Source: Paractinoplanes rishiriensis
GTDB taxonomy: Bacteria; Actinomycetota; Actinomycetes; Mycobacteriales; Micromonosporaceae
DNA length: 64,000 nucleotides
Direction of reading: 5' to 3'
Assembly: GCF_016862375.1 (NCBI RefSeq)
Contig: NZ_BOMV01000071.1
Span: forward strand, 1 to 64,000
Position numbers and translations under genes: made by a program. The notes below the pieces were generated by a model. It did not search any database. It saw only the letters and a list, made by a program, of their open reading frames with translations, and had not been told where the DNA came from. Positions 8,397 to 16,321 of the stretch are shown piece by piece; position 1 is the first letter of the stretch, and every line of letters starts with the position of its first letter.

Positions 8397-8924
8397 CTAC
8401 GGCGTTCCGCCGATGTAGGCGAACCGCCAGTGCTGCCATGGCTCGCCGGTGCCCCAGCACTTCCACTGGACCGCGTCGTTACCGGCGGTCTTGTCCAGGC
8501 ACTTCTGGCTGTGCCGGGCGATCAGCCGGACGTACCCGGCGGTGCCGATCGGTTCGAGCTGCCACTGCTCGTTGGTGTTGCCCGAACAGGTCGCCTGCAC
8601 GACGTCGGACCCGTCCGCCTGCCCCCACCAGGCCACGTTGAGGCACATGCCGGTGTGCCGGGCACGGATGTAGTAGTAGTTCCTGCCGTCGAAGTTGCCG
8701 GCCAGCTCGCGGTACCACAACTGGTTGTCGGCACCGACACAGCGCCAGGTGCCGACGTTCGCGGCGTGCCCGGTGGCGGCGCCCCAGACGTCGAGACACT
8801 GGTCGTTCCAGCCGTTGACGACCTGGTAGTAGGCCGGTTCGGCGCGAGCCTGCGCCGCGGTGGGTGCGGCGACGGCGCCGAGAACGGCCGCCGCCACGGT
8901 CAGCAGGGACAGGAATCGGTTCAT
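8397..8924 (-). CDS. Secreted ricin-type lectin (RICIN/CBM13) protein
   Basis: A 175-residue protein with a signal peptide (MNRFLSLLTVAAAVLGAVAAPTAAQA) and one beta-trefoil domain carrying CLDVWG, CLNVAWW and CLDK repeats with matching QLW/QW motifs. It has no catalytic domain, so it is a stand-alone secreted carbohydrate-binding protein. ATG 8924 has a strong ribosome site (GGAGGAG, 7 bases upstream); the longer frame lacks one. Expression is probably ended by the hairpin at 8356-8389. Confidence 0.85.
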   Translation of the reverse strand: MNRFLSLLTVAAAVLGAVAAPTAAQARAEPAYYQVVNGWNDQCLDVWGAATGHAANVGTWRCVGADNQLWYRELAGNFDGRNYYYIRARHTGMCLNVAWWGQADGSDVVQATCSGNTNEQWQLEPIGTAGYVRLIARHSQKCLDKTAGNDAVQWKCWGTGEPWQHWRFAYIGGTP

Positions 8925-9081
8925 GGGCTTGACTCCTCCGGTCACTTGGGACTGAGACCCCAGAATCCGATGTGCACCGCCGCGGTGCATCGGGGTTGAC
9001 CCGCGGCCGGAGGCAGGGTTTTCCCGGTTGCCGTGTCCAGAACTCGATTGAACGCACGGCGCGATGTTGCCAGCATCGACG

Positions 9082-9226
9082 GGTGGCCGGACGGGACGGC
9101 ATCCGCACGCATCGCACCGGCTCGCCGGGTGCTGCGGCGATCGCTGCCGGGTGTGCGGCCGCCCTCCTCGTCACCGCGGTCGCCGCCGTGATCCCGCTGG
9201 GCCGCCAGACGGTCGGTGGCTGCTGA
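9082..9226 (+). CDS. Small membrane ORF coupled to response regulator
   Basis: A possible 47-residue protein from GTG 9082, with one hydrophobic segment (AAAIAAGCAAALLVTAVAAV). Its TGA overlaps the ATG of the response regulator (TGATG), the usual arrangement for translational coupling. Orphan NarL-type regulators normally follow a histidine kinase, so this may be a leftover of a deleted kinase or a real small membrane partner. No homologue recognised. Confidence 0.35.
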
Positions 9227-9891
9227 TGCGGGTCGCGCTGGCCGACGACTCCCGGCTGTTCCGCGACGGCCTGGCCATGATGCTGACCGCGGCCGGGATC
9301 GACGTCGGCGCCCGGGTCGGCACCGGCCGCGAACTGCTGGCCGTGGTGGCCGCCGACCGCCCCGACGCGGTGATCCTGGACATCCGGATGCCGCCGAGCT
9401 TCACCGACGAGGGCCTGCGCACCGCCGAGGAACTGCACGACCGGTACCCGCAGGTCGGCGTGCTGGTCCTCTCCACGTACGCGGAGTCCAGCTATGCGGC
9501 GCGGCTGCTCGGCGAGCGGGCCGGCGGCGTCGGCTACCTGCTCAAGGACCGGGTCGACGACGTCGGCACGCTGCGCGACGCGCTGCAGCGGGTGGTGCGC
9601 GGCGAGGCGGTCGTCGACCAGGAGGTCGTGCTGGGCCTGCTCCGCAGCCGGCGGCGGGCCCACGAGCTGGGCCGGCTCAGCGACCGGGAGCGCGAGGTGC
9701 TGCGGCTGATGGCGCAGGGCCGCTCCAACGCCGGCATCGGCCGGCACCTGCACCTCACCGCGAAATCGGTCGAGGCGCACGTGTCGTCGGTGTTCACCAA
9801 GCTGGACCTGTACGCCACCGCGGACGACAACCGCCGGGTGCGCGCGGTGCTGGCCTGGCTGCGCGCCGAGGCCCTGCTCGGCGAGCCGTGA
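9226..9891 (+). CDS. NarL/LuxR-family response regulator
   Basis: A 221-residue two-component regulator. The receiver domain has the acidic pair ADDS (Asp7/8), phospho-acceptor Asp52 in ILDIRMPP and the conserved Lys in YLLKDRV. The C-terminal LuxR-type HTH (about residues 150-210; LSDREREVLRLMAQGRSNAGI, then SVEAHVSSVFTKL) binds DNA. It is orphan here: no sensor kinase lies on either side, only a tiny membrane ORF upstream. Target genes are unknown. Confidence 0.93.
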   Translation: MRVALADDSRLFRDGLAMMLTAAGIDVGARVGTGRELLAVVAADRPDAVILDIRMPPSFTDEGLRTAEELHDRYPQVGVLVLSTYAESSYAARLLGERAGGVGYLLKDRVDDVGTLRDALQRVVRGEAVVDQEVVLGLLRSRRRAHELGRLSDREREVLRLMAQGRSNAGIGRHLHLTAKSVEAHVSSVFTKLDLYATADDNRRVRAVLAWLRAEALLGEP

Positions 9892-9918
9892 CCAAGCCGG
9901 CCGTCCGGCCGTCCGGAT

Positions 9919-10461
9919 CTAGGTGGTCTGCCGGGCCCGGAACTTGGCGACCTTGGCGCGGTTGCCGCAGCGGCTCATGTCACACCAGCGGCGGGTCCCG
10001 CGGGCCGAGTTGTCGAGGAACATCCGGGTGCAGGCCGGGCCCTCGCACTCGTGCAACTGGGCCGTCGCCGGTCCGGTGACCAGCGCGATCGCCGCCCGCG
10101 CGACGAGCGAGAGGGACGCCCGCGCGGAACCCGAGCGGACCAGCGCACCGGTGTCGTCGATGCGCACTAGCGGCGGCGCGACCGCGGCGGCCTCGTTGAC
10201 GACGGCGCGGTCGGCCGGATCGAACACGGCGGCGGTCATGGCGGCGTACGCCAGGCGGTAGATGGCTTCGCGCAGCTCCTTGGCGGCGGCGAGGTCCGCG
10301 TCGCCGACGACGGCCGACGGGTCGCCGACGCCGGCGGCCGCGAACCAGCGGTGCAGGTCGGCGGGGGTGTGCAGGAACTCCACGGGGGTGCCGCCGTACC
10401 GCCGGCCGAGGGTGCCGGTCAGGTCGAGCGCGAGGTCACCGCCGAAGAAGTTGAACTCCAC
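9919..10461 (-). CDS. CGNR zinc-finger (ABATE-domain) putative regulator
   Basis: A 180-residue protein with an N-terminal ABATE stress-response domain (FNFFGGDLALDLTGT) and C-terminal CGNR treble-clef zinc finger: CEGPAC, then RRWCDMSRCGNRAKV. CGNR proteins are thought to be DNA-binding regulators, without well-characterised members. The only in-frame start is GTG 10461. It is divergent from gap, and two similar inverted repeats occupy the 88-base gap, so it likely controls itself and gap. Confidence 0.85.
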   Translation of the reverse strand: MEFNFFGGDLALDLTGTLGRRYGGTPVEFLHTPADLHRWFAAAGVGDPSAVVGDADLAAAKELREAIYRLAYAAMTAAVFDPADRAVVNEAAAVAPPLVRIDDTGALVRSGSARASLSLVARAAIALVTGPATAQLHECEGPACTRMFLDNSARGTRRWCDMSRCGNRAKVAKFRARQTT

Positions 10462-10470
10462 GCGGCCATG

Positions 10471-10529
10471 GTAACCAGCTTGACCGGTTTCATCAGAGCG
10501 CCCATCATGTAACCGGACCGACTGGTTAC
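10471..10529. promoter_or_regulatory. Two matched 21-bp inverted repeats between CGNR gene and gap
   Basis: Site 1 (10471-10491) is GTAACC-N9-GGTTTC and site 2 (10509-10529) is GTAACC-N9-GGTTAC, centred 38 bases apart. The same half-sites, spacing and orientation in one divergent promoter region indicate paired operators for one dimeric regulator, most simply the CGNR protein. Confidence 0.65.
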
Positions 10530-10549
10530 ACGATGGGAGTGGTACGCCA

Positions 10550-11551
10550 ATGACCGTGCGACTGGGTATCAACGGCTTCGGCCGCATCGGCCGCGCCCTG
10601 CTCCGGGCCCAGCTGCGGCGCCGGGAGGATGTCGAGATCGTCGCCGTCAACGACCTGACCGGGGCGCGGACGCTCGCGCACCTGCTGAGGTACGACACCA
10701 CCGCCGGCACGCTGCCCGCCGTCGTCACCGGCGGCGACGACGCGATCGAGGTGGACGGCGCGAAGATCACCGTGCTGGCCGAACGCGATCCGGCCCGGCT
10801 GCCGTGGCAGGAACTGGGCGTGGACGTCGTCGTCGAGTCGACCGGACGGTTCACCGACGCGCACCGGGCCCGCGCGCACCTCGACGCCGGCGCCAAGCGG
10901 GTGCTTATCTCCGCGCCCGCCACCAACGAGGACCTGACCCTGGCGATCGGCATCAACGACGACCGGTACGACCCGGACCGCCACCGGATCGTCTCGAACG
11001 CCTCGTGCACGACGAACTGTCTCGCCCCGATGGCGAAGGTCCTCGACGACACGTTCGGGATCGAGCGGGGCGCGATGACCACCATTCACGCGTACACCCA
11101 GGACCAGAATCTGCAGGACGGACCGCACCGCGACCCGCGCCGGGCCCGTGCCGCGGCACTCAACCTGATCCCCACCACGACCGGTGCCGCCACGGCGATC
11201 GGCCTGGTCCTCCCCCGGCTCGGCGGCCGGCTGGACGGTTACTCGATCCGGGTGCCGGTGCCGGTCGGCTCGCTCACCGACCTGACCGCCGAACTGAGCC
11301 GGGAAACCACGCCGGACGAGATCAACGCCGCCTTCCGGGCGGCCGCCGACGGCCCGCTGCGCGGCATCCTGGAGTACACCGAGGACCCGATCGTCTCCAG
11401 CGACATCGCCGGCAGCCCGGCCTCGTGCATCTTCGACGCCAGTCTCACCAAGGTCGTCGGCGGCACCCAGGCCAAGATCTACGGCTGGTACGACAACGAG
11501 ACCGGCTTCGCCAACCGACTCCTCGACACCACCCTCCGGATGGCCGCCTGA
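10550..11551 (+). CDS. Type I glyceraldehyde-3-phosphate dehydrogenase
   Basis: A full-length 333-residue GAPDH that converts glyceraldehyde-3-phosphate plus phosphate and NAD(P)+ to 1,3-bisphosphoglycerate. The Rossmann motif GINGFGRIGRALLR opens the protein. The catalytic SNASCTTNCLAP holds the active-site Cys near residue 152, and the catalytic His is in TTIHAYTQDQ. It stands alone rather than in the usual gap-pgk-tpi operon and carries its own regulated promoter and a terminator, suggesting an extra, conditionally expressed copy; the main glycolytic gene would be elsewhere. Confidence 0.95.
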   Translation: MTVRLGINGFGRIGRALLRAQLRRREDVEIVAVNDLTGARTLAHLLRYDTTAGTLPAVVTGGDDAIEVDGAKITVLAERDPARLPWQELGVDVVVESTGRFTDAHRARAHLDAGAKRVLISAPATNEDLTLAIGINDDRYDPDRHRIVSNASCTTNCLAPMAKVLDDTFGIERGAMTTIHAYTQDQNLQDGPHRDPRRARAAALNLIPTTTGAATAIGLVLPRLGGRLDGYSIRVPVPVGSLTDLTAELSRETTPDEINAAFRAAADGPLRGILEYTEDPIVSSDIAGSPASCIFDASLTKVVGGTQAKIYGWYDNETGFANRLLDTTLRMAA

Positions 11552-11565
11552 CCACACCGGCGAGG

Positions 11566-11582
11566 TGGCGGTGTCCGCCACA
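11566..11582 (+). terminator. Hairpin after gap
   Basis: GTGGCGG-TGT-CCGCCAC forms a perfect 7-base stem with a 3-base loop, 15 bases after the gap stop codon. GC-rich and without a T-tract, it fits an actinobacterial terminator. Confidence 0.55.
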
Positions 11583-11775
11583 CCGACCCGGTGGGCCGCG
11601 ATCTGTTCGCCCCGAGGCCGCCCGCACCCCGGAAACCACGCTGCCCGGCCGCGAGTGCTGGCTCCCGACCCACCCACCGACCTGGTCGGTCCGGGCGACG
11701 GCGTCCTCGGGGTCCGCCAGCACTGCCACGACGGCTACCGGTATGCGGGCCAGTGCTCGGGGATAGGTTGGTGGG

Positions 11776-12747
11776 GTGCTCTACACACGTCTGGGAAGTT
11801 CGGGTCTCAAGGTCAGCCGCATCGCGCTCGGGTGCATGAGCTTCGGGGAGCCCGATCGCGGGTCCAACCAGTGGGCGCTCGCCGACGACGACGCCGAGCC
11901 GGTCTTCCGGCAGGCGCTCGAGCTGGGGATCACGTTCTGGGATACGGCCAACGTCTACGGCGACGGCAGCTCGGAGGAGATCGTCGGGCGGGCCGTCCGG
12001 AAGTATGCCGACCGGGACTCGATCGTGCTGGCCAGCAAGGTGTTCTTTCCGATGCACGACGGGCCCGGCGGGTCGGGGCTGTCGCGCAAGGCGATCATGG
12101 AGCAGATCGACGCGTCGCTGACCCGGCTCGGCACGGACTACGTCGACCTCTACCAGATCCACCGGTTCGACCCGGAGACGCCGGTCGAGGAGACCATGGC
12201 GGCGCTGCACGACGTGGTCCAGGCCGGCAAGGCCCGTTATCTGGGCGCCTCCTCGATGTGGGCCTGGCAGTTCGCGAAACTGCAGCACACCGCCGGCCTC
12301 GGCGGCTGGACCAGGTTCGTCTCCATGCAGAACCAGTACAGCCTGCTGCAGCGCGAGGAGGAGCGGGAGATGTTCGGCCTGCTCGCCGACCAGGGCGTCG
12401 GGTCGGTGCCGTGGAGCCCGCTGGCCAAGGGGCGGCTGGCCCGGCCGTGGGACGAGCAGACCACCCGCCGCGCCGGGGCCGACCCGCTGCACGCCCGCTA
12501 CGAGGGCGCCGAGAACCGGCCGATCGTCGACGCGGTCCGCCGCGTCGCCGAGGCGCGCGGGGTGCCGATGGCGCAGGTGGCGCTCGCCTGGGTGCTGCGC
12601 AACCCGGTGGTCGACGCGCCGATCGTCGGCCCGACCAGGCCGCACCACCTGGCCGACGCGGCGGCCGCGCTCGACCTGGACCTGACCGCCGACGAGATCG
12701 CGGCGCTGGAGGAGCACTACACGCCCCGGCTGCCGTCCGGGTACTGA
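11776..12747 (+). CDS. Aldo/keto reductase
   Basis: A 323-residue NADPH-dependent oxidoreductase with the AKR TIM barrel. The catalytic tetrad is visible: Asp in ITFWDTANVYG with the following Tyr, Lys in VLASKVFF, and His in YQIHRFD. The C-terminal cofactor segment IVGPTRPHHLADA is typical. The substrate is unknown; close relatives are general aldehyde/ketone reductases. A -10-like TAGGTT at 11765-11770 places the transcript start at about the GTG, so it is probably leaderless. The 190 bases between the gap terminator and this gene show no other clear feature. Its 3' end overlaps the convergent monooxygenase by 31 bases. Confidence 0.92.
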   Translation: MLYTRLGSSGLKVSRIALGCMSFGEPDRGSNQWALADDDAEPVFRQALELGITFWDTANVYGDGSSEEIVGRAVRKYADRDSIVLASKVFFPMHDGPGGSGLSRKAIMEQIDASLTRLGTDYVDLYQIHRFDPETPVEETMAALHDVVQAGKARYLGASSMWAWQFAKLQHTAGLGGWTRFVSMQNQYSLLQREEEREMFGLLADQGVGSVPWSPLAKGRLARPWDEQTTRRAGADPLHARYEGAENRPIVDAVRRVAEARGVPMAQVALAWVLRNPVVDAPIVGPTRPHHLADAAAALDLDLTADEIAALEEHYTPRLPSGY

Positions 12748-13934
12748 CGGCTCCAGGGCGCCGTGACGGCCGCGACGAGCGGGAACGCGACCTCCACGGC
12801 CAGCACGCGCAGCAGCGGATTCGCCAGCCGGCGCTGCCAGTCCAGGGCCGGGCGAGCCTCGTCGACGGCTGCCGGGGCGTACGCCAGCATGCGATTTTGG
12901 AAGCGCGCCAGCGCGACCGGAACGCTCGCCTCAGCCAGGTCGGCGCTGAGATGCCCGGCATCGACGAGGGCCGTGCTCGCGCCCGCGCCGGCGGTCGGCG
13001 GCATCGGGTGCACGGCGTCGCCGATCAGCGTGATCCGGTCCGAGCGCCAGGGTCCGAGCGCGCCCGGGAAGACGAACGGGAACGCGGCCACGCTGCCCGG
13101 ATCGGAGGCGGCCAGCAGGTCGCGGTAGCCGGGTGACCAGCGGGCGGTCAGCGCGAGCGCCTCGGCGAGCAGCAACTCCGGCCGCATCCCGGTGACGTCG
13201 GCCGAGAACCGGTCGAGGGGCGCGGCGACCGACCACACGAGGTAGGGCCGCTCGCGGATGACGCCGTCCGGCAGGTCGCCGGTGCGCGGGTGGTGGGCGG
13301 CCAGGAACATGCCGGTGCCGCGCGGGCCGATCGCCAGGCCGAGCCCGCGCCGCAGGTCGGCCGGGGCGGCAACCGGGCGGTCGCACAGCTGGACGGTGCC
13401 GGCGATGGCGGCCACCCCGGCGGGCCGGGCGGCGGGCCGGCCGGTCAGGTGCTGGGTCACGACCGAGCGGATGCCGTCCGCGCCGACCAGGACGTCGAGC
13501 TCGGTGGCCGGGCCGTCGCCGGTGTGGACCGTGACGCCGCCGGGATGCTCGCGCACGGCGGTGACCCGGGTGCCCCAGCGCACCACGTCGCCGAGACCGC
13601 GGGCCAGCAACTCGCGCAGCGGGCGCCGGCCGATCAGCAGGTTGTCCGCGCCCGGGATCGGCAGGCGGATCCGGGTGCGGCCGCGGTGGTCGAGGACGGC
13701 GATCTGCCGGAACGTACCGGGCGCCGCGGCGGTTCCCTCGATCGCGGCGGCCAGCCCGGGCGGGAGCAGGCCGCGCAGCGCTCCGAGCGACGCGGGCGTC
13801 AGGTGCAGCCGGTAGCCGGCCGTGTCCCGCGGCCGGGCATCTCGTTCGAAGACCACGGTCTCGAAGCCCTGCCGCCGTAGTCCGTGTGCCAGCGCCAGGC
13901 CCCCGATGCCGCCGCCGGCGATCCCGACTCTCAT
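12717..13934 (-). CDS. FAD-dependent monooxygenase
   Basis: A 405-residue class A flavoprotein hydroxylase (UbiH/PHBH type). It opens with the GxGxxG ADP-binding motif (IAGGGIGGLALAHGLRR) and ends in GD-motif form DRITLIGDAVHPMPPTAGAGAS. Such enzymes use NAD(P)H and O2 to hydroxylate aromatic or polyketide substrates; the substrate is unknown. ATG 13934 is preferred over 13943 because the family begins directly at the Rossmann strand and a -10-like CACGAT sits 7 bases upstream. It is divergent from the esterase across a perfect palindrome. Confidence 0.88.
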   Translation of the reverse strand: MRVGIAGGGIGGLALAHGLRRQGFETVVFERDARPRDTAGYRLHLTPASLGALRGLLPPGLAAAIEGTAAAPGTFRQIAVLDHRGRTRIRLPIPGADNLLIGRRPLRELLARGLGDVVRWGTRVTAVREHPGGVTVHTGDGPATELDVLVGADGIRSVVTQHLTGRPAARPAGVAAIAGTVQLCDRPVAAPADLRRGLGLAIGPRGTGMFLAAHHPRTGDLPDGVIRERPYLVWSVAAPLDRFSADVTGMRPELLLAEALALTARWSPGYRDLLAASDPGSVAAFPFVFPGALGPWRSDRITLIGDAVHPMPPTAGAGASTALVDAGHLSADLAEASVPVALARFQNRMLAYAPAAVDEARPALDWQRRLANPLLRVLAVEVAFPLVAAVTAPWSRQYPDGSRGV

Positions 13935-13945
13935 GGCGTCCATCG

Positions 13946-13959
13946 TGCCCCGCGGGGCA
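13946..13959. promoter_or_regulatory. 14-bp palindrome in a divergent promoter
   Basis: TGCCCCGCGGGGCA is a perfect palindrome in the 38 bases between two divergent starts. TAGGAT follows at 13960-13965 as a probable -10 for the rightward esterase. It is either an operator shared by both genes or a chance GC palindrome. Confidence 0.4.
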
Positions 13960-13972
13960 TAGGATCACGCGC

Positions 13973-14713
13973 GTGCGGCACTACATGGCTGAGCTTTACT
14001 CCCCCGCCGGTGCCCGGGGCATGCTGGCCGCGTACGGGCACTACGGCCGTCCGGTGCTGGTGTTCCCCACCGAGAACGGGCACGCCCGCGAGTTCGCCGA
14101 CCGGGGGCTGGTGGCGGCGGCCGGCGACCTGATCGAGGCGGGCAGGGTGAAGTTGTACGGTGTGGACTCGTTCGACGCGGGCACCTGGTCGGCCGGCGAC
14201 CTGCCGCTGGAGGAACGCGCCCGGCGGCACGGCGCCTACGAGTCGTGGATCGTGGACGCGGTGGTGCCGCACATCCGGGCCGACAGCGGTGGCGCGGCCG
14301 AGATCGTGGTGGCGGGCTGCTCGATGGGCGCGTTCCACGCACTCAACTTCGCCTTCAAGCGGGCCGACCTCTTCCCGCTCGCCCTCTGCTTCTCCGGCAA
14401 CTACGACCCCACGTCCTGGCGCGGGTGGGGCGAGCAGGGCGACGCGCTCTACTTCAACAATCCGATGGCGTACGTGGCCAACCTGCACGGCGACCATCTG
14501 GACTGGCTGCGGTCCCGGCTGTCGGTGCTGCTCGTCTGCGGGCAGGGCCAGTGGGAGGACACCACGGGCTCGCTGGCGTCCACCCGGCGGATGGCCGAAC
14601 TGCTCACTGCCCGGGGCGTACGGCATGAACTGGATCTTTGGGGTTTCGATGTGCCGCACGATTGGCCGTCCTGGCGGGCGCAACTGGCCCACCACCTGCC
14701 CCGGTTCTGTTAA
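13973..14713 (+). CDS. Alpha/beta-hydrolase esterase (PF00756 type)
   Basis: A 246-residue serine hydrolase. The nucleophile elbow is GCSMGA (Ser117), and the start RHYMAELYSP with GYGRPVLVFPTENG-like strand 1 places it with the putative esterase (EstA/FrmB-like) group. The acid and His are probably in the QWEDTTGS and VPHDWPSW segments. No signal peptide is present, so it acts in the cytoplasm. GTG 13973 appears leaderless from the -10 spacing. It is divergent from the FAD monooxygenase. Confidence 0.88.
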   Translation: MRHYMAELYSPAGARGMLAAYGHYGRPVLVFPTENGHAREFADRGLVAAAGDLIEAGRVKLYGVDSFDAGTWSAGDLPLEERARRHGAYESWIVDAVVPHIRADSGGAAEIVVAGCSMGAFHALNFAFKRADLFPLALCFSGNYDPTSWRGWGEQGDALYFNNPMAYVANLHGDHLDWLRSRLSVLLVCGQGQWEDTTGSLASTRRMAELLTARGVRHELDLWGFDVPHDWPSWRAQLAHHLPRFC

Positions 14714-14842
14714 CGCGGTGGGCCGGCCCGGCGATGACGAGGGCGGCGCTGAGTGACCGCGTTGCCGCCCATCGGCGTGGCGAAGAACCACCAGGCCAGC
14801 CTGACCTCCCGGCGCGGCAGGCACTTCCGGCGGCCGCGCACC

Positions 14843-15442
14843 TCAGCTCGTCGTCCCGGCCAGCGCAAGGCGCGGCGACGGCCGGTGTGCGGCGGCGACG
14901 GCCTGCTCGACCGTGCCGAACGAGCGGAACGCGGTGTGCAGGCGCATCGTGCGCAGCACCGTCTGGACGAACCGGGAGGGACCGGCCAGCAGCAGCTCAC
15001 CGTGGCGGCGGCGAACCGCGTTGCGGGCCCGGACGAGCGCACCCAGCCCGACCGCGTCGATCACGCCGGCGCCGCTGAGATCGACGACGACGTGCGTGCG
15101 GGCGGCCATCGCCCGCTCGAGAGCGGCACGCAGCCCGGGCGCGACGTCGAGGTCGAGGTCGCCGCGCACCCGGACCACCGCGGCGGCCGGCCGGAGCTCG
15201 ACGTCGACCCGGTCGGTGACCACCCGGGCCGGCTTCTGCGTCCGCCGCGGCGCGCTCGGCGGACACGATGGACAGCGGTGCGGCCCGCGCGCGAAGGCGG
15301 AGCCGGACCAGCCGATCGCGGTGACCGCGACATAGACCACGTCCGCATCATGCAGACCACAACCGTCGGTGGCGGCCACGTCGCCGCAGGTGTCACAGAT
15401 CAGCTGTACGCCCGAACCGTACGCGGAGGGGACGGCCGTCAT
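14843..15442 (-). CDS. Zinc-ribbon/STAS-domain protein
   Basis: A 199-residue protein in two parts. Residues 1-70 hold CDTC and CPSC pairs with an intervening Cys/His, a probable zinc ribbon. Residues about 75-190 form a STAS (anti-sigma-factor antagonist) domain (VRVRGDLDLDVAPGLRAAL). The usual phospho-acceptor motif DSSG is replaced by DAVG, so it probably cannot be inactivated by an anti-sigma kinase. Role in partner-switching is inferred from the domain alone. ATG 15442 is the first start that keeps the zinc ribbon. It runs alone, away from other sigma-regulatory genes. Confidence 0.8.
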   Translation of the reverse strand: MTAVPSAYGSGVQLICDTCGDVAATDGCGLHDADVVYVAVTAIGWSGSAFARGPHRCPSCPPSAPRRTQKPARVVTDRVDVELRPAAAVVRVRGDLDLDVAPGLRAALERAMAARTHVVVDLSGAGVIDAVGLGALVRARNAVRRRHGELLLAGPSRFVQTVLRTMRLHTAFRSFGTVEQAVAAAHRPSPRLALAGTTS

Positions 15443-15515
15443 GCCTGCCTCGCTTCGTCGTCGAACCGTGGTGACCTCAAGCTTCGAAGGCGCAGATGGC
15501 GGGACCTCCGCGGAT

Positions 15516-15650
15516 TTATGACGGTCCTGTGACAACCCGCGGATTCTCGGTGGCCCAGGGCGCCCGGCGGCGCCACTCCGGCACCTCGGCAAAGGTGACC
15601 GGGCGTAACGCGGCGACCTGTTCCGCGACGTCCTCGACCACCCGCGGCAC
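15516..15650 (-). CDS. Small unassigned ORF or gene remnant
   Basis: A 44-residue frame from GTG 15650 with strikingly actinobacterial third-position GC over almost its whole length (protein ...VAALRPVTFAEVPEWRRR...). I recognise no family. It may be a genuine small protein or the decayed end of a larger gene. It lies in the 297-base gap between the zinc-ribbon/STAS gene and the AhpD-like gene; the rest of that gap holds the promoter of the latter. Confidence 0.3.
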   Translation of the reverse strand: MPRVVEDVAEQVAALRPVTFAEVPEWRRRAPWATENPRVVTGPS

Positions 15651-15674
15651 CTGCCGGACCTGACCTGACGTGCC

Positions 15675-15723
15675 TTGACGCGGCCCCGCCGGTGCGCGCA
15701 CGATGGCTGGCAATCGATTGCCA
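15675..15723 (+). promoter_or_regulatory. Promoter and LacI-type operator of AhpD-like/thioredoxin operon
   Basis: TTGACG (15675-15680), an 18-base spacer and CACGAT (15699-15704) form a plausible promoter. Immediately downstream is the perfect 16-base palindrome TGGCAATCGATTGCCA (15708-15723), with the central CG and AAT-ATT arms typical of LacI-family operators. A LacI regulator gene converges on this operon 0.9 kb away. Confidence 0.6.
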
Positions 15724-15739
15724 AGCGTCGGGAGGCGCC

Positions 15740-16321
15740 ATGCCCCGGATCAGCTACGTCGACCCGGACTCGGTCACCGATCCGGACCTGGCCGGATACC
15801 TCGAGGACTCCCGCCGGTACGGCACGCCGCGGCTGGAGAGCCAGGCGATCCGCGCCCACGTCCCGGCGGTGCTGCGGACGTTCAACCAGTCCTGGCAGCA
15901 GGTCTTCCGCGAGGGCGTGCTGGACCACCACATCAAGGAGCTGGCCCGGGTGTTCGTGGCCAAGTCGCTGGACTGCGGATACTGCGCCGGCCAGCGCTCG
16001 CACCTCGCGGACATCGGCGAACGCGAGATCGACGACCTGATCGAGTTCCGCGGCTCCGACCGGTTCACCGAACGGGAGAAGGCGGCGCTGCTGCTGGCCG
16101 AGGCGATCGCCTGGGATCCGCTGATGGCCGACGACGAGGTGTGGGCCAAGCTGCACGAGCACTTCACCGAGCCGGAGATCGTCGAACTCGGCTACTTCAT
16201 CGGGCTCACCATGGGACAGCAGAAGTTCCTCAAGACGCTCGGCATCAAGCACGGCGAGTTGGGCCGGGACAACACCGCCGGGCTGGCGCCGGAGGTGGCC
16301 GCCACGATGGGCCGGCCGTGA
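15740..16321 (+). CDS. AhpD-like carboxymuconolactone decarboxylase-family protein
   Basis: A 193-residue helical protein of the CMD/AhpD superfamily. The redox pair Cys79-x-x-Cys82 (LDCGYCAGQRSH) and downstream His match the AhpD peroxidase/thiol-disulfide active site. It probably reduces peroxides or acts as a disulfide adaptor in the cytoplasm. GGGAGG stands 5 bases before ATG 15740. Its stop overlaps the GTG of the following thioredoxin, a likely redox partner and reductant. Confidence 0.88.
   Translation: MPRISYVDPDSVTDPDLAGYLEDSRRYGTPRLESQAIRAHVPAVLRTFNQSWQQVFREGVLDHHIKELARVFVAKSLDCGYCAGQRSHLADIGEREIDDLIEFRGSDRFTEREKAALLLAEAIAWDPLMADDEVWAKLHEHFTEPEIVELGYFIGLTMGQQKFLKTLGIKHGELGRDNTAGLAPEVAATMGRP

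Noticed and set aside
14843..16252. Very long minus-strand reading frame across the zinc-ribbon/STAS gene and beyond
   Set aside because: Upstream of 15442 it is antisense to the AhpD-like gene and has no family match; only the part from 15442 is real.
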